Made by a program: the position numbers and the translations under genes. Under the pieces are notes generated by a model. That model ran no database searches and was not told the origin of the DNA. It was given only the letters and a program-made list of their open reading frames with translations. DNA of 36,928 nt from Chara braunii (lineage: Eukaryota; Streptophyta; Charophyceae; Charales; Characeae), in NCBI GenBank assembly GCA_003427395.1, contig BFEA01000002.1, forward strand, positions 3,399,362 through 3,436,289. Reading direction: 5' to 3'. Positions 18,279 to 26,085 of the stretch are shown here, piece after piece (position 1 is the first letter of the stretch; each line of letters begins with the position of its first letter).

Positions 18279-18911
18279 CTACCACCGCCTAGTTGGAATA
18301 GGCCAGTAGAGGCAGTACGTGCCGGGGATCTCGCGGGGATGACGGGGTGGGAGTGGGGGTAGGAAGTGATTCATCCCTTCCATCGTCATCGGGAGTTCCT
18401 CGTATCGGATGATCCGGTGGAAGCGGGGGAAATGATCGCCACTGCGAGGGAGAGAAGCGAGGTAGTCGTGATAGAAGGAGGAGAGGGTGCGAAAAAGCGC
18501 CGCTCGATAGACCTCGAAGTGGCGGCAAGCGGGGATTGTCCCCGTGGCAATGTAGTAGACCTCTACTACGTTGGATTGCTCCCATGCAGCGCTGAACAGC
18601 AGGAGATGCCAGCAAAACGCGGGAGCAGCAGACTGAAGGGAGGCGTGGGGGTGGCCGGTGGCGAGTAGACGGGTAGAATAGAAGTTGCGGAAGAGATGGG
18701 GATGGAAGGGATGGGGAGAGAAGGTGACGGGGGTACGGATCTGCTCGAGGGTGAGGAAATTAAGGGGTCGGCGGGACAACGTCCGAGGACGAAGGCCTAT
18801 CGCCCGCATCGGCACGTGGGCGAACTGAGGGACGGGTGGGGCTGGAGGAGGAGGGGGATCGGCGCCATCTCCGTCGCGCGGTACTTGAGGTGGCGGCTGC
18901 AGGGTCGCCAT
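18279..18911 (-). pseudogene. Extra 3' ORF B, distal part (unknown)
   Basis: A 210-codon frame opens with a Pro-rich segment (residues 1-30) and continues as a globular, aromatic-rich sequence with His/Phe/Tyr clusters. I recognise no family, no signal peptide and no clear membrane span. It is in a different frame from 18760-19518, and the two overlap around an acidic/Pro-rich junction, so a frameshift probably split one longer protein. It lies 3' of integrase and is transcribed in the same direction as gag-pol. Function unknown. Confidence 0.55.
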
Positions 18912-19518
18912 CTTCTTCTTTGTCGTCGTCGTCGATCACCACTTCTTCTGCCTTCGGGTAAAAGGCATAAGGGATGATCTCGTACGGCTTCAGATACTCC
19001 TGCCGCGATGGTAGCGTATCCTCGTCCCTAGGTTCCTCCAATCACGAAGTCCACTGAAGGTACGGATCTAGGGATCGCTCGAAAATGTACGGAGCAGGAC
19101 TGTTATCACTCTGAAAGTAGATGTGGGGCGAGAGATCGTCCGCCAATTGCACGATCGGTGCAATGAGCTCCTGTGCAATCAACTGACGGCGACCCGGTTG
19201 TACCGATCCAAAGAGGAATCCAATAAGATCTCCTTCCGTGTTAGTCCTCCAACCCTGTATGATCAACAACTCCGGATTCTCGATCCACGTGGGATGCTCG
19301 CTAGTGCCTATCCACGTCACCTGTACTCTGGCCAAGCAAGAGGACAGCTCAAAAGTTTCGCGCCACAATCGCCAATATCCAGGAATGATAAGAGGGACTG
19401 AAAGAGGCTCAAACGAGAAGGAAAGAGAAGGGTGAAGATCGGATTGCCAGAAGAAGGTGGGGAAGAGAGAGGGGAGACCAAAGGTAGAGAGAGGAGCGAG
19501 ACGAGCAGCGTGGTTCAT
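18760..19518 (-). pseudogene. Extra 3' ORF B, proximal part with in-frame TGA (unknown)
   Basis: The frame starts at ATG 19518 and overlaps the stop of ORF A by four bases (ATGA). It runs 158 codons to a TGA at 19042-19044, then stays open to 18760. The first part is aromatic-rich (W, F, Y), with no transmembrane stretch long enough to suggest an envelope protein. The second part has a run DDDDKEEDGD followed by an Arg/Ser-rich tail. The ATGA overlap suggests reinitiation after ORF A. No homology recognised. Confidence 0.55.
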
Positions 19519-20027
19519 TGGGGACGGGGGAAGGGGACGATGGTCGGGATCGCAACTGGCCGCTCGCGCGGTGATCGGCGAATACCGTCAAGATCCGATG
19601 CAACGATCGGGATGATGTTATACCCTTCCCAGGCGAGGACGTGCTGCCACACGTTGGACACTTGCTCCGTCCACTCGCGCAGCGAGGCCAAGATCGCGGT
19701 ATGCCTCAGCGGATTGAACGAGCTGATGTCGCCGGTGAGTCCCGCCACTGTGGTGACGTGGCTCGTTCTGGGACCCGCTCGCTGATGAACTGTGGTAACC
19801 TCCGCGAACAATATTGCGCGAGGACTTCCTTCGATTCGAAACGTGGCAACGACACAGATGCCTTCGTCGCAAAAGAATCGCATTAAACGCCGAAGATCCG
19901 TATTGAGCCGAGGGTGACAAACTTGCCGAATCCCTGAGATGTGTCCGCGTGGCTGCAACAGCTGAATGTCAAGAACCCGCTCCGTGATAAAACTCATGGC
20001 GAGGTCGGACAGGAGGATGAAGGACAA
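19515..20027 (-). CDS. Extra 3' ORF A, 170 residues (unknown)
   Basis: This uninterrupted frame lies directly downstream of the integrase C-terminal region, in another frame, and overlaps the end of the integrase-frame ORF (stop at 19994). It looks like a compact soluble protein, with alternating hydrophobic strands and Cys at FFCDEGICVV, and no signal peptide or membrane segment. I recognise no domain. It takes the position of env or accessory ORFs in other LTR elements. That position plus intactness is the only evidence that it is coding. Confidence 0.55.
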   Translation of the reverse strand: MSFILLSDLAMSFITERVLDIQLLQPRGHISGIRQVCHPRLNTDLRRLMRFFCDEGICVVATFRIEGSPRAILFAEVTTVHQRAGPRTSHVTTVAGLTGDISSFNPLRHTAILASLREWTEQVSNVWQHVLAWEGYNIIPIVASDLDGIRRSPRERPVAIPTIVPFPRPQ

Positions 20028-20631
20028 GAGGGAGAAAGACGGGAGAAAGTTAGATCGTCGTCGTTCTCCTCGCTTTCCGAGGAAGAAGAGGGAGGACGAT
20101 CGGAAGGAGGAAGAAGACAGAGGTAGGAGGTATGCCGGACGATGGGGACAGAGTTATGGCTGGCACTAGCCTCAGGCGAGACGCGCACCGTGTTAGCGCC
20201 GTTGGGTCCGAGTTCGACAACGCGAAAACAACCAGAGTACTTGGGAGTGAGTTTCCGATCGCGTGCACATTTACGTACCTGCACTAGGTCCCCTAATTTA
20301 TATTGGTACTGGGGCCCAGCGTTTCCATTCCGGGCTTCGTAGCTACGGACCTATCTACCGTGGGCCAGCTCGGTCATCCTTTGTCTTTTTTGGGCTAGCT
20401 TCGGAACGGCCCGTTCCATCAAATCGATGTACCTTTTGGCCTTGGCCTTGAGGGCCGCACGCGTGTCTCTACCCCCTGCTTCGGCAATTTTCGAGTTGCC
20501 CCGGTAATCGACACAGGGGAGGTTATTAGTTCGAAGCTGAAAGGGGGTAAACCCTGTAGACTCGAGAGGGGTGGCCCGGTGGATCCCGACGATCTAATAC
20601 ACGATTTCGGGCCAAGGACGCGTGTCGTGTG
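19994..20631 (-). pseudogene. Integrase C-terminal region with GPY/F-like module
   Basis: This continues integrase after the 42-bp assembly duplication. Signatures include a TPFQL-type motif, YIDLMERAVPKLAQKR and, near 20284-20215, LGDLVQVR then KLTPKYSGCFRVVELG. The last resembles the GPY/F module that follows the integrase core in Ty3/gypsy elements. A Ser/Pro/Asp-rich tail ends at 19994. Two TAG codons (20594-20596 and 20351-20353) interrupt the frame. No chromodomain is seen after the module. Confidence 0.75.
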
Positions 20632-20716
20632 CCGCTAAGTTCCTGCGAAGGGCGGTTTTAATCATACGGTTGGNCCGCTAAGTTCCTGCGAAGGGCGGTT
20701 TTAATCATACGGTTGG
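20632..20716. other. 42-bp duplication around a lone N (likely assembly join)
   Basis: Positions 20632-20673 and 20675-20716 are identical and separated by a single N at 20674. Collapsing the 43 extra bases puts the integrase C-terminal part back in the gag-pol frame. It therefore looks like unmerged contig overlap rather than biology. Confidence 0.85.
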
Positions 20717-21689
20717 CATTCTCGGCCAACCTGTTCGACTGGGACACATGGGGTGCCGTATGTCGGAGCATGACGCCCCTTCGCGCAAGCAGTTCTTCTA
20801 CCTCACCTTTAAATTCAGATCCATTGTCGGTTAGAATTTCTTCCGTATCTAGATGGGTATAGAGGAACCGTTCGATGTACGTGGCTACTTCTGCGGCTCT
20901 TCGGGTCTTACAGGGATAGACCTCGATGTACTTGGAAAAGTGGTCGCTATCAGCGGCACAGACCGGACAGTTAGCGACAATGTATTTGGCATCACCTCGT
21001 ATATTGGACCAGAACCATCGATTCTGGTCTACAGTTGCCTCCGTGACATGTATCGCGAAATGAGCGGCCTGTTCCTCGTGAGAAAATCGGATCCAATCGT
21101 ATCTCTGGAAGGGATGGGGAACTGTCAGCCACGAACCGGATCTGTCAGTTTTACACTTTTCCAAATGATCGTTGATCCATCGATAGTCCCGAGATCTATC
21201 GGTCGCCCTACGTCTGTCGTGTTTGGTGAGGTGACCCAATGATAATCCCGCTAATTTCGCCAATAAAATTTTATCCGTCCAGACTTCCGCTCGTCGGTAT
21301 TTTTCGTCGTATTCGGGACCGTCCGTATGGGCGGCCTCGAATCGAACCTCCATGGGGAGCTTGTTCGTTCTACACAGGGGGCACCTCCAATCCTTGCTAC
21401 TCGTTCGATATCGAACGCAGACCCCGTGCGCACGATTGACACACGTGGCACATTCTACCCAATCGACAAACCCAGTTTCGAAGGGATGACAGTCAACCCC
21501 ATAAACCCGTGCAATACACGTGCAAAAATAACATAATTTATTGGGGAGGGTGGCAAAGAAAGCGGAGGATGTGAAAGGGGCAGAATTAGCGGGAGATGAA
21601 GGGGTTGCGGAGGCGAGTTGAGTAGCCATGATGTTAGAGGAGGAGAGGATGCAGGGAGGGTAGATCAGAACAATTAGTCCTCGTGCCAC
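20675..21689 (-). pseudogene. PHD finger plus integrase core, first catalytic Asp lost
   Basis: After a TAA (21690-21692) that closes the RNase H frame, this region opens in the same frame, with an ATG at residue 21. Residues 53-106 form a C4HC3 zinc finger with PHD spacing: C53, C56, C80, C83, H88, C91, C103, C106, and Trp two residues before C103. Next comes an integrase HHCC zinc-binding domain (H204, H210, C241, C244), then HFSKYIEVYP, LTDNGSEF (D288) and the Glu of NRLAEN (E323), which fits D,D35E spacing. The segment between C244 and HFSKY is far too short and lacks the first catalytic Asp, so strand transfer is impossible. PHD fingers in other proteins read histone H3 tails; a targeting role here is inference. 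Confidence 0.85.
21372..21533 (-). other. PHD-type zinc finger within pol
   Basis: The order of ligands is C-x2-C-x23-C-x2-C-x4-H-x2-C-x11-C-x2-C, with WVECATC and WRCPLC as hallmark segments. Spacing is one or two residues outside the usual PHD ranges. RING fingers have a different order (C3HC4) and fit worse. All ligands are intact although other parts of the element have decayed. Confidence 0.75.
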
Positions 21690-22247
21690 TTATTGCTTCG
21701 ATAAGATCTCCACTTGGCCGTACCGAGGTCCGATCTCCTGTTCAGGTTCGTTCCACGGAATCACCTCCTCAGCCTTTGGAACCTTCTCAGACCGATGCAG
21801 ATGTGTCAGCCCGTCCGCATTCCCGTGTCTCTCGTGCTTCCGATGGCGGATGTCAAAGTCCATGCTCTGCAACACCGTTGCCCATCGCCCGATCATGCCC
21901 GAGTAATTATTCGACTTCTTCAGAGCCAACAGGGGCTCATGGTCAGTTACCAGGGTGAATTTTCGCCCGTACAGGTAAGCACGAAAGTGAATGATTCCCC
22001 AAAGAGCCGCATAGCATTCTCCCGTCGGAGTAGCGTAGTTGCGCTTGCAGGCGGGTACTGATTTGGACGCATACTCTACGACATTCTCGAGTCCGATTGG
22101 TCCCACCTGGGCAAGGATTGCCGAAATCGCCTCTGGCTGCCAGTCGGTGATGAGAACAAAAGGCTTTTCGGGATCCGGTCTTATAAGGACGGGAGCCGAA
22201 ATGAGAGCAGCCTTGAGTTTGGAAAACGCTTGATCGCACTTCGGCGT
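21690..22247 (-). pseudogene. RNase H domain of the Ty3/gypsy pol
   Basis: The domain follows RT in the same frame after a TGA at 22248-22250. It has the first metal-binding Asp (LITDWQPEA), the Glu segment (TPTGECYAAL), YLYGRKFTLVTDHEPLLAL with the third Asp, and the HERHGNADGLTH ending typical of gypsy RNase H. It would degrade the RNA strand of the replication hybrid. The TGA replaces the Trp expected in the conserved W-x-x-x-C-x-x-AF tether, so it is most simply a G-to-A mutation. Confidence 0.9.
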
Positions 22248-23762
22248 TCAGATCAACGGCTGATCCTTGCGTAGGAGATTTGTGAGGGGTCCCGCAATCG
22301 CTCCGAAGCCCTTGATAAATCTTCTGTAATACGAGGCTAGGCCCAGAAAGGCGCGAACTTGCGTGATAGTGGTAGGCATTGGCGCGTCCCTGACATCTGC
22401 CACCTTATGCGGCTCCGGTTGGAGTCCCTTGTCTGTCACCACGTGCCCCAGGAAAGAAATGGTGGTGAGGAAAAACTGACACTTCTCAATCGCCACCTTG
22501 AAACCTGCATCTCGTAACGCATGCAGTGCCCACTCGATGTGCTGCACGTGTCCCTCGTAGGATCTCGAATACACCAGGATGTCATCCATGTACACAATCA
22601 CGCAGTAGTTGATGATGCTCTGCACCAGGCGAGTCTTCCGTACGAAATTATGAAAAGCCATGTTCATGGCCCGCTGAAAAGTCGCAGGGACGTTGCAGAT
22701 ACCCATCGGACATCGAATCCACTGCCATGTACCCTCGAAAAGCACAAACGCCGTTTTCGGACGATCTTCTTCTCGAACAAGAAGATGATGAAACCCATGG
22801 CGAACATCAAACTTGCTGAAAAATCGAGCACTCCCAATCGCATCTAACAACTCATCAATCCGGGGGAGGGGATACACATCTTTGATCGTGATATCATTCA
22901 ATTTTCGATAATCAATGCAAATGCGAATCCCTCTAGCCTTCTTAGGTACGATTACTACAGGGAAAGACCATGGACCTATAGCAGGTTCGATCCATCCATT
23001 AGCTTCGAACTCCTTAATCCGCTGAAAAGCGGCCGCTCTTTGAGCTGGCGAGTATCGATAGGGAGCGCAGCTAATAGGCGGATGATCTCCTGTGAGGATG
23101 GCATGCTCAGTTACATTAGTTAAGTCGATATCATTGTCATGCACGCTCAACACTTTTGAGTAACCATTTAACACACAGATTAACGACTCCCGGAGTTCCG
23201 CGGGAACGTGACTCGGGAGCGTGATCGTCGATTCCCTGAACATCTTAAGGGGGATATCGATCCAATCAACTGGCCGCTCCCGCCGCTCATTGACACTAGA
23301 AAAAACGGAACTACTGGTGCAAACAGAGAAGACAGTTGCTATCATCTGGGACTCAGCGGGGCTGATCATCTCCGTTTCTTTAGTTTCAGCATCGGTTTCT
23401 GAACCGACCGAGGTCGGTTCCACAGGTAGCCCGATTAGATCCGTCATTTCTTGCATTAGATTAGGTACGTCACTTACCGGTGCTTCCGCCTCTTGTTTAA
23501 TCAAGGCAATGGTGACTCCAGTCGTTAATAACGATCTGGGCGGAAAAGCAGAGACATCCAAATACTGTTCTGTTTGCTGATAGCGCGTTCGTAAGGAAAG
23601 AGTTCCCTCGTACAAGGTGCGAGGGGGTTCCAAATCATCAGCCAGATCGGAGACTTGTAATATAGGTTCCCCGAGGACTGAAGGACTGACCTGGGCTGTT
23701 AGAGGTGTGAATGCACTGTCTTCAGAATCCACGTGGAAGCTCCGAGCGGTGTCGGGGCACAC
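22248..23762 (-). CDS. Reverse transcriptase of the Ty3/gypsy element
   Basis: This 504-codon frame has RT motifs in order: GWIEPAIGPWSFPVVIVPKK (near residue 256), RICIDYRKLND, SKFDVRHGFHHL (D319), WIRCPMGICNVPATFQ, the catalytic YMDD at 391-394, FLGHVV and the RAFLGLASYYRRFI connection. All catalytic Asp residues are present. The N-terminal 180 residues are a poorly conserved linker to protease. It is in frame with Gag-protease, separated by a TGA at 23811-23813. The protein ends at a second TGA just before RNase H. The RT itself looks intact. Confidence 0.95.
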   Translation of the reverse strand: MCPDTARSFHVDSEDSAFTPLTAQVSPSVLGEPILQVSDLADDLEPPRTLYEGTLSLRTRYQQTEQYLDVSAFPPRSLLTTGVTIALIKQEAEAPVSDVPNLMQEMTDLIGLPVEPTSVGSETDAETKETEMISPAESQMIATVFSVCTSSSVFSSVNERRERPVDWIDIPLKMFRESTITLPSHVPAELRESLICVLNGYSKVLSVHDNDIDLTNVTEHAILTGDHPPISCAPYRYSPAQRAAAFQRIKEFEANGWIEPAIGPWSFPVVIVPKKARGIRICIDYRKLNDITIKDVYPLPRIDELLDAIGSARFFSKFDVRHGFHHLLVREEDRPKTAFVLFEGTWQWIRCPMGICNVPATFQRAMNMAFHNFVRKTRLVQSIINYCVIVYMDDILVYSRSYEGHVQHIEWALHALRDAGFKVAIEKCQFFLTTISFLGHVVTDKGLQPEPHKVADVRDAPMPTTITQVRAFLGLASYYRRFIKGFGAIAGPLTNLLRKDQPLI

Positions 23763-23810
23763 TCGAAATTCTTCAGGGGTTTCATGTTCGAAAAGTTCAA
23801 CTAGATGTTT

Positions 23811-25949
23811 TCATTCCTCTTCACTGGGTATCTCTTCTTCGTATTCTCGCTCCCTGATTCCATCCCCGAGGTTCGAGGGGGAGCACTCCTCGGGATCAAT
23901 GTATCGAATCATCCCGATGGGAGCCGAGTTAGGGACCCGTTTTATCGTTCGGGTGGAAACCCGCAAAGGAACAGTCTGAGGCTTTCTCCCAGTTTGTGTA
24001 AGCACCAATTGTTTCGAATCGAAATGCAGACGTGCGCCCACCGCTGTCGCCCAGGGTAATCCCAACAACACAGAATAGGAACGTACATCTATTACGAGCG
24101 CGTTAACAAGGACGTGTACTCGTCCCACCTTTACGGCTACGTTATCGATAATACCTACGATGTTCATTGCTTCCTCGTCGGCAGAGACATAGTTGTCTTT
24201 GCCAGATTGAGAAAGAATGGATCCAAGTCGTCCCGTCTTTTTGACAGTATCCAATGATATGGCCACGACAGAAGACCCTGTGTCAATAAGGGCATTAAAC
24301 GGTTTGCCCCACACTTCACAGTCACATTCCGCACTTTTCCATAGGACCGGCCGAGCTCGTACGAAGTGGTCCTTTTCTACTAACGAGATTGCTGCTATAC
24401 GTGCGGCTTTGGGTTCAGGTTCTTTTGAGTCTGGCTCAGGAGGCGCAACTTCCTCACCTTCCTCCTTCTTCTTCATCATCCGTTGTATGCGCTGATAGGT
24501 GAAGCGCTTTTGATTTTTCTGGCAGTGTTGTAAAAATTTATCGTTCGCTGCTTCAGATATGGTAAGAAGATGTCCTACTGGGATAGGAACACGAATATCT
24601 AATTGCTTGAGCGTTTTCAGTACATCAATATCCCCTGTCCGAAACTGTGGTCCGGGATTGGACTCGCGATCGACCCATTCGAGATCATCTTGGGCCGATC
24701 GGATCGCTCCGATCATTCCGGCAAGATGGAGATACTCGAGGGGATCGACCACGTCAGCCGCGTCAGAGGAAGAAGTTCCTGATGTTGACGCCATTGTCGT
24801 CGAAGGGGAAGGCTGCTCCGGGGCGTATGCCACGGGTTCTCTTCCCGGGGCCTTGTCCATCAGAGCGGCCACTCGTCCTTGATTAAGGGTGACGGGGGCA
24901 GCAGCATGGGGAGGCTGATTAGGTTTCGGCTGCGGACAGTCTCGGGCGAAATGCCCGGGCTGTTTGCAGTTGAAACACTCGATCTTTCCTGCCGGATTAG
25001 CTAGATGGGGAAACTGAGGGGCGAATCCTGGAGCAGGTGGAGCAGGTAAGAGTGGAAACGATGCAGGGGCAGGCCGAGCAGGAGCTGGGTTAGGCTTAAT
25101 GAGCCTGCTCATTATCTGTTCCATTCGTTCCATGTGAGCGGCCTGCATTTGGATCAAGTTGCTCACCCATTCGGACTGCTTGGTAGTGACCGTATGGATC
25201 ATCTGGGCAAGATGCAAATTGGTTATGGCGGGCGAGGGGGATTCGGATGGAGTTCCGCTTCTAACAGCTGCGATTGATTGATTCACCGGGGGAGAGGGAG
25301 GAGAAGCAGCCAGGATATCGGAGACGATTCCGCCGGGAAGGTCATGGTCGGGGCGGGGATAGAACCGTTCGACCGCCTGTAGCCACGATCGCCTTTTGGC
25401 CGTTACATCCCGTATGGTATCTGTAATATCCTCATCTCCCTGGCTGATATATTTTTTTGTATCAGCCAAGTCTAGCTCCAACGCTTTACCGATGATAGCC
25501 AATAACTGGGTTGTTTTCGGCGGAACCTTTTTTTTCTGCAGTTTCCCTTTCAAGGTCGGACTTCGAAGGTGATCAATAAACAAGTCTCGAGCGGAATTCT
25601 CGTCTCGCCCGGATTTGTCCAACGTGGTTTGAAATCGATCGACGAAATCGGGCAATAATTCTCCTGGTCCTTGTGGTCGATTTTTTAGTACATACCAGGC
25701 GGCATCTTCACTAACCGTATCGAATCGAGCCAAGAATGCTCGCTTGAAAGTATCCCAATCTCCCCATGTATGCTTTCTGAACCAGTCGTGCAATGTATTG
25801 CGGAGTAGCAATGTCATAACACAGGGAAGATCGGTTGCGCTGTAGTTTTGAGCTTTGACAGCTTCCAGCCAAGCCTCGGGATGGGTATGGTTAGGGAAGA
25901 AGGGAAAGGGGGCAGGGATGCTAACGATCACCCTAGTACCGTCCACCAT
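23811..25949 (-). CDS. Gag-nucleocapsid-protease polyprotein, 712 residues
   Basis: Residues 20-200 form a gag capsid domain of retrotransposon type (HPEAWLEAVK, LHDWFRK, FKRAFLARF). A Pro-rich linker leads to a CCHC zinc knuckle, CFNCKQPGHFARDC (residues 325-338), for RNA binding. A 2A-like motif, DRESNPGP, occupies 427-434. Residues 510-655 are an aspartic protease with the active site DTGSS (D556) and the LLGLPW flap-to-C-terminal motif. The first ATG lies 124 bp inside the primer-binding site, a normal distance. The frame is fully open and in frame with RT beyond a TGA. Confidence 0.93.
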   Translation of the reverse strand: MVDGTRVIVSIPAPFPFFPNHTHPEAWLEAVKAQNYSATDLPCVMTLLLRNTLHDWFRKHTWGDWDTFKRAFLARFDTVSEDAAWYVLKNRPQGPGELLPDFVDRFQTTLDKSGRDENSARDLFIDHLRSPTLKGKLQKKKVPPKTTQLLAIIGKALELDLADTKKYISQGDEDITDTIRDVTAKRRSWLQAVERFYPRPDHDLPGGIVSDILAASPPSPPVNQSIAAVRSGTPSESPSPAITNLHLAQMIHTVTTKQSEWVSNLIQMQAAHMERMEQIMSRLIKPNPAPARPAPASFPLLPAPPAPGFAPQFPHLANPAGKIECFNCKQPGHFARDCPQPKPNQPPHAAAPVTLNQGRVAALMDKAPGREPVAYAPEQPSPSTTMASTSGTSSSDAADVVDPLEYLHLAGMIGAIRSAQDDLEWVDRESNPGPQFRTGDIDVLKTLKQLDIRVPIPVGHLLTISEAANDKFLQHCQKNQKRFTYQRIQRMMKKKEEGEEVAPPEPDSKEPEPKAARIAAISLVEKDHFVRARPVLWKSAECDCEVWGKPFNALIDTGSSVVAISLDTVKKTGRLGSILSQSGKDNYVSADEEAMNIVGIIDNVAVKVGRVHVLVNALVIDVRSYSVLLGLPWATAVGARLHFDSKQLVLTQTGRKPQTVPLRVSTRTIKRVPNSAPIGMIRYIDPEECSPSNLGDGIREREYEEEIPSEEE
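24648..24671 (-). other. 2A-like DxExNPGP motif between Gag and protease
   Basis: The eight codons read D-R-E-S-N-P-G-P, an exact match to the ribosome-skipping consensus. The preceding residues (AQDDLEWV) are less like well-studied 2A peptides, so activity is uncertain. It lies between zinc knuckle and protease, where separating Gag from Pol would be useful. Confidence 0.5.
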
Positions 25950-26072
25950 TGGTATTGCTGGTGCAGCCGCACTAGACTGAGACCGGGTTACTGGGCGATC
26001 TCAACGAGCTAGTTGAGGGTCTCTCCTACCTCTCGCCAGTTCGACTTACTATCATCAGAACCGACACGTGTC

Positions 26073-26085
26073 GGCTCCGATACCA
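26073..26085 (-). other. Primer-binding site, initiator tRNA-Met type
   Basis: On the minus strand the bases directly after the 5' LTR read TGGTATCGGAGCC. This differs at one position from TGGTATCAGAGCC, the site complementary to the 3' end of plant initiator tRNA-Met used by many plant LTR elements. Confidence 0.85.

Noticed and set aside
18279-19518. Extra 3' ORFs as a retroviral-type envelope gene
   Set aside because: No signal peptide, no transmembrane anchor, no furin-like site and no fusion-peptide-like segment were seen.
21372-21533. RING finger instead of PHD finger
   Set aside because: The ligand order is C4HC3 with Trp before the final Cys pair, which is the PHD pattern, not C3HC4.
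22248-22250. TGA between RT and RNase H as a programmed readthrough site
   Set aside because: It falls at a position that is normally Trp in the conserved RT-RNase H tether, so a simple G-to-A mutation is the better explanation.
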